DNA of 64,000 bases from Crocodylus rhombifer (Eukaryota > Chordata > Crocodylia > Crocodylidae), in contig JAVSML010018907.1 in the NCBI GenBank assembly GCA_038503035.1, forward strand, positions 62,001 to 126,000, in the 5' to 3' direction. Position numbers and translations under genes: made by a program. Positions 1 to 11,265 of the stretch are shown here, one piece after another (position 1 is the first letter of the stretch; every line of letters begins with the position of its first letter). The notes beneath the pieces are model-generated. The model made no database searches and was not told the origin of the DNA. It worked only from the letters and a program-made list of their open reading frames with translations.

Positions 1-3000
1 CTGCGCGGATCCCATCAGGTCCCAGAGCCACGGCTGGCGGCACATCTGCAGCAGCTATTTTTACTTCCTCTGCCACGATCTGAGCATTAAGAAGATCCCT
101 GCTTGCTCACCGGGGGTCAGGAAAAGCTATGCTCAGAAGGCAGATGTCCAACTTTTGCCTGAAAAACGGAGCAATATGATGTACCGTAATAGGATCTTAA
201 AAAAGGTCACCCATCTCCTCCGGAGGCACGCGGCTCACCCATTTTTTACAGTACAGAAATCTGCCCTTTCATAGTCTGCAGGTCACTGCTGTGGGGCTAG
301 CAGGACATCTGGACTGTCGCCACATTCAAGGACTCTCAGCTTTATTATCTCTGAAAAGCTGCTTTATCTTTGCTGCCCAGATCAGGGCTAATTTTGGCCC
401 AGGGTCTCCTACAATTTAATAAGCAGAGTCTTTTCTTTCCAAAATTAATCTTCTCTTTCCGACCTGAATGCAGATGCAACAGCTGTAGCATGTTAATGTC
501 CTGAATGAGACGAACCTCCTGCCTTAATCCGGTTTGCTCGTCACAGCAATGAGAGCAGGGCTCTCTGCAATATCTCAACAAATTGTTCTTGGGAAGACAA
601 ACAAACCCCGTGCACCTCAGACCCGAGCTGTTTAACTACAGGCTCTTTGGCCCAAAATGAAACATTAGAGAGTGAGCTGCTGTCAGGTTTCTTTGGAGCA
701 AAGAAAGGAATAGGAAGAGGGGCTGCACGGAGCTCCCACGTACACTTAACAAAGCATCACCAGCGACTGCTGCAGAAAGGAAGAAGCGACAAGAAAAAAA
801 ATCAGACCTGGGAAGCAGAGGAGGAGAAAGGGAAAAGGGAATCATGGGCAAGGAGGCAACCACTTCAGAAACCTGCTGGAAACCCCTGACTCTGCCAGGA
901 GGGGACAGGCCTCTCTGGAAGGGCACGCAACTGAATTCCTGCCCAAGTAATTCACCTCCACGGGCAGTTCACCTCCGGGCAGCCGGAAGAGTCAAAAAGG
1001 CAGCGGATGCTTTGCTGCTCCCATCGCCATCTGTTTGGACTCCCGGGGCCAGGACGCGTCCCACTCTGCCGGCACCGGGGAGGTCTGGAGGACCTGGGGC
1101 TCGCTACGCCGCCCCTCTTCCTCTACCCCGTGCCTGGCTTGCACACGTGGGCCAGGGATGCAGCATCCACTGCGAAAAGCCCAACTCATTCTTTGTGTTG
1201 TGCAAAGCAAAAGGCTCCTGGTTCCTCTCCCTCCCCTCCTTTGACATTTGCAAAATAGCAGAGATCACAGTGCTGAGAGCCACGGAAAGGCCTGAAATAG
1301 CAAAGGAGAGCACTAAAAGGGTTTCATCCTCAAATGCCACCACTTCCATCCTCCAGAATTGCCGGTTATTGAGCAAAGAGCTCAACCAGAGAAACCAGAA
1401 CACCATAAAGGTCATCCATAGGGCCCCAACCTGCAATCCTGCCCCTAGCTGAGCTGAAGATACAGAGGCTGAGAAACTCCTGTACCACTGCCAGTCGGAT
1501 GGAGCTATTTACGCTCCAGTAATTGCCAAGGTATTTTAGACCTACGTGGAAAACAGACCTTGGTATCCACTCAGAAGAGGCTGAAAGGTTTTTCACGATG
1601 ACATAATGCACCAGCCTTTGCAACACGCACGTAGAAAGTACTCCTTCGTTGCAAGATTGCTTCCCTAAATTCCTAATCGACAGAGAGGCAAAGGCCACGT
1701 CAGATGCACAGATACCATGGTGATGCACGCGCAGCACGGGAGCCTTCAGGAGCTCTCTGTTGCTTGGGATCTGAAGAGAAACGCAGCACGTGCCCTCAAG
1801 GCTGGACCCTCCGATCAGATCTGTGCGAGCCTAACGTCTTGTGCAAAGAAGGGCACGTGCACGGTCCACAACCTTTGTCTGGACGTCCGCATCTTTCACC
1901 CGTGTGCCCAGCTGAGTGCTTCTTGGTGCACGTGGTTACCACGAGTGCACACGTCAGCCAGGGCTGTGCTTTGTTATAAGCTAGCTGCATGTGCAATGAG
2001 GTGATGGGCCCGTGCAGTGCTGGGGGGCAACGCTCAGGTGTCCACCAGGCCAGCGCGGCTCGGGCACCCGGGCAGCAGAACGCGAGGCAGCGATGCAACC
2101 AGGCACCGTGTCCAGACGCCTTGGACTCCCCCAGCCCGACTGACCAGGTGCCCATGCCGTGCTGGGTACAAGCCCAGTGCACAGCTCCAACTCCTACCAG
2201 CGGAGCTGAAGCAATACCCCTCGGGCACCCTCCCCTTTTGTCCCTGCGGCGCAGCCGTGGCGTGCACACCAGGCGGTGGCACGTGCCTTTGCGGGGCTGC
2301 CCTTGTCTGCAAGCGGGGGCCAAACAGGGTTCAGCCTGAAAGGAGACTGAGCCAGCCCCGGACCAGCCCGCTTTTGATCCAGCCATTCCCCGTCTCCTGA
2401 GCCACCTCTGCTGCTTCACTCCAGCCAGCAGGCCCAGTCTGCAGGACGGGGAACAATACGAGGCGCTCCCCCTTAGGGACCGTCTCCGAATACGACTGCA
2501 AAAGAGCCACTGCTCCCGAGGAAATGTCTGACGATTCCTGTACCTCGTGCAAAATGCCCCGCGAGAGCCGTATTATAAATCTGCACGAGCTCCCAAGGTG
2601 TCTTCTGTTGATAACGGCAGCAAACCTTCGAAACGGGGAAGAGCTGCTTGATTGTGTGTTGACCTTTCCTTAACCCTCCCTGGCCACAATATCATTATCC
2701 CTTTCTAAAGATGGATTAAACCTAATTGTGGGGTTTTCATGTGCTTAACAGCTTGACTTCTACAGTTTAAGGACTGAATGACACACGCGGGACTTCCGTT
2801 TGGGCTGACCACAAAGGCATCTCCTAAAAAGGGGCCTGTTCACGTTTGCCACGCAAAGAGCTGCATGTGCTGAATACAGAGAAAAACCTTTGTCCAGCCC
2901 CAGACAGGTATTCACTTTGCATGCCCTTTTGTGCCGCCAGAATTTGCACTTCCCGTTTAGGAAGCCAGCTTTCATAACCAGGAGCGCTGGCCCCGATTCA

Positions 3001-3906
3001 CTCTTGGTGAAAACCCGGCAAAGCCAGGAGGGTTACACCAAGTCTGTATTTGGCCCATAAAGGGCTGTGTACAGAATCACAACGTCATGGCTTCAGCAAT
3101 GAGACTCCGAAGCCCATGGTGCTTTTATGCCAAGACTCAGGCTAGTCGCCCAGGTCCTGCATTCATGCAATCACACGACAATTTCTTCTTTCATTTTCCT
3201 TAAAAGTGCATTTCTAGCCCAGGCAATTGTGGCTAAATTGCGGGGAAAATGTGACCCAAGCACCATCTAATAGCTCCGGACCCAGAGGACAAATCCCAGG
3301 AAGGCAGCAGGCATTCTGTCTTTTTAAAATGTCACATTTTAAACAATCTCCTGAGCTTTTGCAGCCCTGACTCCTGATTTTGTGAACACTTTAGCTCCAT
3401 GATTCAAAGTGGTACCAGACAGATGCTCTTGGCTTGACTAAGCAGCAGAATCCTTCTTTACCTGTCCTGGCTTTTAGATGCATCTCTATCAACAACAAAG
3501 TGATTCAGTCACTAGCCTAAAATCCACCCACAGCCAAAAAGAATTAAAGAGAAACACCAACGGAGAAAAAAATGTCCTGGAAGTAAAACTCTATTTGCAA
3601 ACTGTCTCTTACTCTCAGCTTGGATGTTTGTAATCGTCTCCCATCTTCTCTCTCTCTCGTGTATGTCTCAGCTATTTAGACTGATTCTCCTTCACTTCTC
3701 AGCCACCTCCATGAGTGTGGCAACCCTGCCCAAACCCCTGGAAATCCAGAACGCATCTGTTTTTGCAACACGGTCTCATCCGAGCTTTAAGGTTAAGTTT
3801 CAAGGAGGCAGCAAGAAAAGCAAAGACCCATCCACCTTTTTATTTGCAGTGTTTCGGGGACTTTGGCAGAGTGGAACAAGGTCACACTTAGACACGTGGT
3901 CTGTCT
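1..3906. other. Unique sequence, no gene recognised
   Basis: I recognise no exon, RNA gene or repeat family here. Open frames of up to about 200 codons occur on both strands around 0.8-2.4 kb, but they overlap each other in several frames and belong to no family I know. They fit GC-rich non-coding DNA. CACGTG hexamers recur at 1144, 1787, 1854, 1929, 2280 and 3893. A stretch near 3000-3060 resembles decayed interspersed-repeat sequence common in reptile genomes, without clear ends. Confidence 0.5.
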
Positions 3907-4083
3907 AAGTGCCAGGGAAGTCAGCTGGTGACACCACCGCGGAGGGGCTCTTTCCAGTCCCCTCCATCAGTTTTTGTACCATGCTCATCCCTTCTAGGTG
4001 CATGGCCACAAACAAAGGAAAGGGCATGTGTGGGCTGCTACAGCCTCCCCGCTGTGCCAGCATCCCCGGTCCTCTCCTATCAC
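3907..4083 (+). repeat. Inverted duplicate, copy 1 (pair with 5239-5418)
   Basis: This 177-bp segment matches the reverse complement of 5239-5418 with only about a dozen differences by eye. Both copies share an abrupt start at AAGTGCCAGGG and stop matching just after CCTCTCCTATCAC. The similarity is not limited to one reading frame, so it is a DNA-level duplication. An 8-bp palindrome (ACTTAGAC/GTCTAAGT) lies across the left edge. The family is not recognised. It could be two copies of a young mobile element or a local inverted duplication. Confidence 0.85.
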
Positions 4084-5238
4084 GGGGTTCTGGTACAGAA
4101 GTTCAATAGAGTGGTCTAACCTAAACCAGGTCAATCTGATACCACATAACTCCAGGCCTCTCTCAGTTCAGGATCTGTCATTTTTAAACTAATCTCAAGT
4201 GCCCTAAACTGTTCTGTTATGGGTGCAGACCAGTTTTGGGTCACTTACACCAGTTTATGTGTAATGTCTATACCTGGCCCTACTAGGCAGAAGAGGCTTT
4301 GGACTCCGGATCTTGCTTGCAGCAGCCCGGTGCTGCCAGTGGAATTAGTCAGTGCCATTGTCTATACCAAAAAAAATTTAAACTATGCTATTAGCCTTCA
4401 CCAAAAGATGCGGCAGGGTCCATGCCATTATAGATGACCGCAGTAACTGGCTATGATTTTCATGCCAGGAGAAAAGTAAGGCCTGCTGACTGTCAGAGGA
4501 GCCCTGCTTATTGAAGTGGGCGTGCTTTCCCTTCAGCCCACAACCGGGTAAACCCGCTTTTGAAGACAGAAATCAATTTTAGCCTCTTCTCGGCAACAAA
4601 AAGGCACCTAACCTGCAGAACAGCCTTTTCAGCAGAGAACGCTTTAGCCCGCTCTGCAGAAGTGGCACCTCAGGGTCAGCCCAGCCCTGGAAGCTGCTAA
4701 ACAACATCAACTCCTATTGTCTTCCCCAGTTCTCTACTTGTGTCACCTGCAAACCTCTGAAAAGAACAGCTCTGGGGAACAAAAAGCTCCATCAGTGACA
4801 AAGGATGCAAACAGCTGGCAGAACTGGGCAGACAGAGAGAACAGCAGAGCCCCTCTAAACTCGCAACGCGTCAGAACAGAAGTGCTTTAAAACGCAGCAG
4901 CTTGCTACCCTCCGAATGAATGGTTTCCCTCCATTGACTCACGTTAAATCTCTCGGTTTGCAGAAATGTAGTTACATTTGGCAAAATGCGAGAATAATTG
5001 AAAAGATGCATCTTATTAAAAGATAACCTAGCAATAAAAATGCATGGGAATGGTTTGTCCTGATTACTGATGTGGGTATCGGATACACCATTACCATACG
5101 AATGAAACTCCAGAGGATAACTCTTTAAAGGAAACAAAGCCTGGCGGCCTCGGTGACAAAGGCTGGATGGGCAAACCAGTTAAATCACAGGGGTCCTAGC
5201 GCAGGACCTAGAAAAAATAAACGGCATGAATACCTGGG
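4084..5238. other. Spacer between the inverted duplicates
   Basis: About 1.15 kb of unique-looking sequence separates the two inverted copies. I see no coding domain, no terminal inverted repeats and no transposase-like frame. Part of 4220-4280 resembles old dispersed reptilian repeat sequence, too decayed to name. Confidence 0.4.
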
Positions 5239-5418
5239 GTGATAGGAGAGGACCGGGGATGCTGGCACAGCAGGGAGGCTGTAGCAGCCCACACATGCCC
5301 TTTACTCCTTTGTTTGTGCCTGTGCACGTAGAAGGGATGAGCATGGTACTAAAATTGATGGAGGGGACTGGAAAGAGCCCCTCCATGGTGGTGTCACCAG
5401 CTGACTTCCCTGGCACTT
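5239..5418 (-). repeat. Inverted duplicate, copy 2 (pair with 3907-4083)
   Basis: Read on the minus strand this repeats 3907-4083 almost base for base, with a short 2-3 base insertion and roughly a dozen substitutions. The limited divergence implies a fairly recent event compared with the CR1 and MIR copies in the window. The flanking sequences differ beyond the shared block, which defines the ends. Confidence 0.85.
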
Positions 5419-8239
5419 CAGTAGACTGCATAGCCACGAGTTTGGCTCTCAGAAGAAATGGCGAGAGCTGAGATTTTCTTCCTCAATTTTAATTAACTGC
5501 TTTGAAACAAAACGACAGCCATTATAGCACGGCTGCTCCAAACCCCGGCTGTCAGCATCTCCGTGGGACGCTCCCCACCGCTAGCCCCATTTAAATGGAA
5601 ATGAAACCCTTCTCATGTGTTGTTTCTCGCACCCAGGGACATGCCTGTCAGAAGTGAGCCCCAAGCCCAGCCCTTCTAGCTTTCGTGTCTCCTGCAATAA
5701 GGCAGTGCAAGGGGAAAGCATATGGGGCTGTCCTTGGGAAGCAGCACAGGTGAAAGGCAACAGCTCGAGAGAGCTGTCAGGGCAGGTCTGCCTGTGCAAA
5801 GACCCCGGTGAAAAGGGCTGGGGCTACCCCTTGGTCACTTTACTCCAACTCCAGGGACTGCCTGAGGAGCCTCCAATGAAAAGGATCTGGCCTTGGGGAC
5901 CTTTCCACCTTGCTCCAAAACCTTTATTTTTAATTTGACCTTGAGTTACTAGCTACAGAGTTTATGGAATAGACCAATTTCCCTCCCGAGCTGTCCTGTT
6001 GGGTTGCAGAGAGAGGTCACTAATAAGGCCTGACAGTTCCTCTTCCCCTTCTGGGTGCATCTTGTAGTACTGAATACACTTCAAAATGATTCACACTAAA
6101 AAGACCACTCAAACCACATCAGCGCTATTTACCTCCCTTAATTAAATATGGCAATAATAAACGTGAAATATGTGAGAAAACAAGATTTTAATAAATGCTG
6201 CCTCGGGGAGCTTGTATATCTTTGTGAATTGAGCTGGAAACACTTAATATTGGATCCCATATTGTTATGAAATTAAAAAAAATATATCACCGCATAAAAG
6301 CAATATTAAAAAATAGAATCAGCAGCATTAATTAGATTTGGGTGTGATCAAGATCGCTATGTGTGTCAGCCCTGGGGAGAGGAGATGTACCTCCGACCGG
6401 GGAGAGGGAAGGAAACACAACAGGCAAAGACCCCCTGCCTCCCATCCCTGTGTGCAGGGAGGGGAGGAGAGGGGAGAGAGGAGGATGGAAGGCAGCAACA
6501 CAGGGAAAGAAAAGGAAGAGAAGAGTCGGACAACGAGGGAGAGGAGGAAAGACAAAGCTCTCAACTGGAGCATCTTGGGGGCCACTTGCCTATGAGCAAA
6601 ACGAAGCATTTCCCCAAGGAAGAACACACTGGCTGCCTGGAGAAGAGGAGCGCCTGTACACACCACGGCGTTTAATCCTCATTAAATTAAATAGGTTTAT
6701 AAAATTTAAACTTGGCAAAACTTAACTATGTCTGAGGAGTTTTACTTTAACAAGCCAGAAAGACTTCTAAAGCATACGGAAAACCCGCCCATGCAAACAG
6801 TCACACCATTGCAGTGCAAGAAAGGGCAAAAAACACTGCGTGTACAAACGCCCAAGGGGCTGAGGTCCCAACAACCAGGGCAGCACAATCCCTCAAGAAC
6901 AGAGCAGGGGATAAGGCAGCAGCTGGGAGAAGCAGCCCCAGTTCAGCTTCGGGAAGGGTAGAAGAGACCCTGGAACAGTCACAGGCCGAGTCAGGCTCCA
7001 AAAGCAAGTGCATGGCAGCTCCAGGGGTTAGCGTGGCTGATCCAGCCCAGCCACCAATGATGTGCAGAGCTCACTGCTCCGAAGAAACTATTAGCAAGGA
7101 AGGGCTGAAGCTATCCGGGATGTTTGCCCAGCCACCCCTTTGGGTTAACCCCCTCATACGGGGAAGGAGAATGGGTGAAGCATGCAAGAATGGCCATGTC
7201 TTTGGCGCTAGAGAGGGCGGCATCTGCTGCTTCCAAGCACTTGCTCCCACTGGGAACTGGGCCTAGGGACTCCCACGGGTGCTCAAGGCATGAAGACACA
7301 AGAGCAGCCCCACTCCAACCAGTGGCAAATCTTATGGATGCAAAGCCTCATGGATGCAAAATAAGCCCGTGCGTGATTCTGCAGGTTCAAGGCCTCCATG
7401 TTTCTTCTGAGGAGTGAAAGCAGAGGAGGCCAGGTGGACCCCACTTGCTGTGTGAGCTTGAAGGACAGGGCCACCAAGCTCCCTCTCTGAGAGGCATTTG
7501 CCCCCCAGGCCCCGAGCTCTGAATACAGGCTGCAGCTCCACTACAGGAACTGCACTGTGCAAGCAAAAGAGGTTTCGGCCGCTTCATCGGGGAAGAGGTA
7601 GGTACACGGCACAGCTGTTTGTTGGAGGATAACTTCCCTGGTCCTTCTAGCATTGCCCTGGTGATCCGTCCTGCAACAGCTTGCCTAGGATAGAGGCCAA
7701 GACATCACTGCCCTACAGCACCCGGTGTTTTGTGCAAGGAAGAACACAGGAACCCAGACGGATGGATGAGCTCCTCTCTCCAGAAGCTGCCGTTTAAGTT
7801 GCTTCAGGAAATGGCCTTTACTCTGCTTTGCCTTTCTGTTTTCAGAGCATTTCCTAACCCTGAGGAGTACACAAGTTGGACATGGCTAGCTGGCTTCAGT
7901 AAATGTTTCAAAGAACATTCTTAGGAGCTTCACTTCAATACCCGTTTTTTTTAAAAAAAAAAAAAAAGATCTTGGTTACTTTTTCTTTCAAGCTATTTTC
8001 TTTTAAGTCTATATTTAGGCAGTAAATCACAGCCTTCTTTTCCCAATTACCTGGCAGCTCTCACTGGACCTAATTTTCATTTCCACGGCTCCCACTTTGT
8101 ACCACTATACAGCGTGGAAGGGCAGGAAAGTCAGTGCTAATGTTATTTGTGTCCACTTTAAAACCCAATTAAATGGCCAGAGCAGGGCAAAGTAGCCTGT
8201 CTGTGAAGGAAATGAAGGCACACGGACTTCTTAAGTGCC
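5419..8239. other. Unique sequence with AT-rich island and purine tract
   Basis: No gene or known repeat is recognised. About 6120-6335 is AT-rich, with several TTAATTA/ATTA homeodomain-type cores. It is followed at about 6390-6560 by a strongly purine-biased plus strand (GGGAGGGGAGGAGAGG-like runs). A T8/A15 run lies near 7950. The AT-rich island could be a conserved non-coding element, but that cannot be shown from one genome. Confidence 0.4.
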
Positions 8240-8420
8240 TTGGATGTTATTAGGTATCCAGGTTACAGCTGTATTGGTCCACAGGAAAAATCATTCAAGG
8301 CTCTTAGTAGAGGTGATATCATTTATTAGGCCAAGATTTTTGCAAAAAAATTTCTTTGGCAAAGTCTTGCTGGTGTAATAAAAATATCACCTCTACTACA
8401 AGCCCTGATTGGATGTTATT
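8240..8420. mobile_element. Short palindromic retroposon with 12-bp target duplication
   Basis: The insert (8252-8408) is bracketed by a perfect 12-bp direct repeat, TTGGATGTTATT, at 8240-8251 and 8409-8420. Inside, the 15-bp arm TAGTAGAGGTGATAT (8305-8319) is exactly inverted at 8384-8398, with a weaker match continuing inward, so the copy folds back on itself. Its right half (about 8345-8408) matches the element at 51215-51301. Target duplications of different length (12 and 16 bp) point to reverse-transcription-primed insertion rather than a cut-and-paste transposase. A tail joined to its own inverted copy is typical of Penelope-like elements, but that assignment is only a guess. Confidence 0.8.
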
Positions 8421-9675
8421 GACTTCAGTGGGGAACTGATGAGTGCACAGCGCTTCTGAAGTCGGGTAGATGTTGGTGCCCGAGGCTGTGTCTGAGCTAT
8501 GAATTTCTGCCAGCACAGCACCGTCAGTCAGGGTGAGAAGTGCTGTGACCTTGACTAACACAACTGGGTCACTGGACGCTGCTATTGTGGCAAAACTGTG
8601 CGTATACCGGCAAAATCTTGCTAGAAGTGCAGGTTTGTCCCTGCTAGGAGCATCCAATCATGACAGCATAACAGCACCCGTCCAGCACAGCCTGCAGACA
8701 TGGACCAAAGCAGCAAATTTTAGGCCCCCGTGTTTACAGATCTTGGCTACTTATAAAAGAATCCAGCTCCTTCCCTGTGTCGTGAACAGTGCTTTCAGAG
8801 GATCAGCACTGAAAGAGTGTTTAACCCTTTATTGATTTTCCCCTGATCTGAGCAGAGCCTCAAACCTGCCGATTTACAGGCTCAGACTTGGAGTGCAATG
8901 AGATGACAGTATAATCCACTCACCGGCACCCCGGAGAGAGAGGTGTCCCTTGCTCACCTACGTAACACAGCCCACTCCCAAAGCGTCGCCTCTTGCTCAA
9001 AACGTAAGAGGCTCCAGTTCTCTACATACGACTTAAGTGTATAAACTACTGAAGTGTATAGTCTCCGCCAGCCATGCCAGCTACTCTAATTTAACCATAC
9101 CCTGGTTAACTGCATGCCTACTGTAACTGCCTGCGCTCCCTTTAACTACACCAGGTGGTGGATACTGGGATGACCTTCAGGTCAGTAAGGATAATGACCT
9201 GCAAAGAAAGTAGGGGTAACTCCAATGAACAAGTAACCGTGGACCAAGAAGTGGCAGCACCACCCGGCTGTCATGGGCACAGCAGATAGCAATGGTTTCC
9301 CTCCTGAAAAGCCACATATATCCTTTGACGATGCCGTGACATGGTGAGTACAGGCTGCCACTGCAATAAGCCGGCCCAGTCCAGAGCCATGGGTCTACAA
9401 GTGCTCAACAGTGGAGCAGGTGGAAGAAGACGTTAGGATCTCAATGGCTACAAAGGTGGAAGAAGGCTGCAGCTGAATGAGATCTCCAAACGTCTGGACC
9501 TCCTTGCCATTGGATCAGGGTCCCGTTCTGTCAAGAACCGCGTGGAAAGTGATGTGCAGCAGCTTCTCCATGAAAAAAGCAATCACACGCAGGTGTCTTC
9601 CATGAAAATGGCTTTTCCAGAGCAAACGTGCATAAGTCTTTGCATGACCCAGGTCTAAATATCTACACTGTGGAT
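8421..9675. other. No recognised gene or repeat
   Basis: About 1.25 kb with no recognised coding domain or repeat. The part from roughly 9420 to 9600 has a protein-like look in places but carries no long frame and no motif I can name. Confidence 0.35.
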
Positions 9676-9913
9676 CAGGGGTCACCAACCTTTTACTATT
9701 GCAGGCTGAAGCTTATGACCCAGTTAGCACCACAGGCCACCTTTCCCCTGTGCCTGCCCCAGCAATGGTGAGCAGCGGCTGCTCAGCAAGAGGCCATTAG
9801 CAAAACACAGACCGGATCAAATGCCTTAGTAAAACCAGTTCTTCACAGGCCAGATCTAATCCCTTTGTGGGCCAGACCCAGCCTGTGGGCCATAGATTGC
9901 CAACCAACCCCTG
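9676..9913. mobile_element. Non-autonomous hAT-like DNA transposon
   Basis: The segment begins CAGGGGTCACCAACCTTT and ends TTGCCAACCAACCCCTG. These are the ends expected of a widespread hAT group whose termini read CAGGGGTCGGCAACC. The interior has many GGCC/GGGCCA words and no transposase frame, so this is a deletion derivative. The flanking 8-mers (CTGTGGAT and CTGCGATT) match at only 5 of 8 positions, so the target duplication is weak. Its age resembles that of the MIR copies. Confidence 0.6.
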
Positions 9914-10084
9914 CTGCGATTCCCCGAGCGAGGGATTAGCTGGTACAACGGGGCGCTGGTCTTGGTGATGCACTGATCTCATACAGCTGCGAGGAAACAC
10001 TTTCTGTTCCAACACGATCTTGGAAGGAGGCTAGAAAGCAGGTACTCAGGGCTACGAAACCCCTCAGAAGATGCATTCTTGACC

Positions 10085-11265
10085 CAGGAAGTCTGGATAA
10101 ACTCCGTTAGGGAGTCCTAGAAGAGCTGTCCAAGGTGCTCGCTGGAGTGTAATGCTGACCCTCAATGAGTTGTAGAAGACCAAACAAATTCCAGAAGACT
10201 AAAAGGAAACGACTGTGGTATCTAAAAAAGCCCAACTAATGATGGTCCTTTCAACCCGACTTTGCTCTTAAGAAAAATAAAAGAATTTGTGACATAGACT
10301 TTATTACTAAAGATTAAAGGCAGGTAATGTAATGAATATCAAACAACACGGGTTGATGGAAAACAGGTCTTGTCAACTTGCCGTATTTTTATTAGATTCA
10401 AAGTACGGTTGAGAAAGGTTGTAATGTGGATGTAACCGTTAGACTTTGGTAAGGCAGCTGCCCTACTCTTATGTGCCATTTTGATTAAGAAATCAGAACT
10501 GTACAACATCAGACTGAAAACTGGATAAAAGAGCAGGTGTGAAAACGTAATGCTAAAAGGGGACCATTGCTGAGCTGCCAGTGGGGTCTGAAAACAGGAC
10601 AGTTCTGGGCTATTTCACATTTTTAGCAATGGCTGGACAGACTCTTACTAATGAGGTTTGCTGATGACACGAGGACTTGGAGCATGATAAACAGCAAGGA
10701 AGACGGATGACGGGGACACAGCAACGGGCAATGGCCAAACACGAGCTCCCAGTGCGAGGCTGTGGCCAAAAGGGCTAGTGTCTCCCTTGGACAAGCTACA
10801 AAACAATGCGCTGTCACTTCTGGATTTGGGGCTGATGCCATCGCTTCTGGGATACGGCCCCATCCCCGCATCCCCATTCGGGGATGATGCATCAGTGAGC
10901 ATCACGGAAGAGCCAGAAGAATTGTTACAAAATAGGAAAATACGTCTTGTGGTAGCAGACATTATACATAGCTTTGACACAGGTCCTGGGTGACTTGATC
11001 AGTCAGTAAGTATTCACACCGTGATCTAAAACAGAAGGCCCCCCAGGCAAGGGTACAACAGGTTAGGGGTTGAAGCTAGAAGATTCAGGCTATAGATAAG
11101 GCACTTTTTGTAGCAGCGAGAATAAGGATCCATTAGGGAAACCCGCTACGGCGCGAATCCAAACAAGCATTCATTCAAGAGACTCTTACAGTCGGCATTG
11201 CATACCGGGTTCAGACTAAATGATCTGGATTGTTCTGTAGGGTCTTTATGGGTCTATGCAAAAAA
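10085..11265 (+). mobile_element. CR1 LINE, L3-like lineage, reverse transcriptase half and 3' end
   Basis: This is a 5'-truncated CR1 non-LTR retrotransposon. The sequence follows the CR1 reverse transcriptase from the region before the NYRP block, through the HGF-type and D-F-K-A-F-type regions, to an intact catalytic-box sequence FADDT at 10657-10671. The downstream block around 10740-10800 (SSQCEAVAKRA-type) is also well kept. The 3' untranslated part around 11070-11265 ends near GGGTCTATG. Many stops and frameshifts make it inactive. It belongs to the same lineage as 32660-34110 and is clearly different from the CR1 copies at 39.8, 41.5 and 56 kb. Confidence 0.8.

Noticed and set aside
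1796..2419. 207-codon minus-strand open frame
   Set aside because: It is GC-rich sequence open in several frames on both strands, with no domain or family resemblance and no splice context.
9420..9600. Protein-like stretch that might be an exon or a CR1 5' part
   Set aside because: No frame stays open long enough and no family motif could be named.
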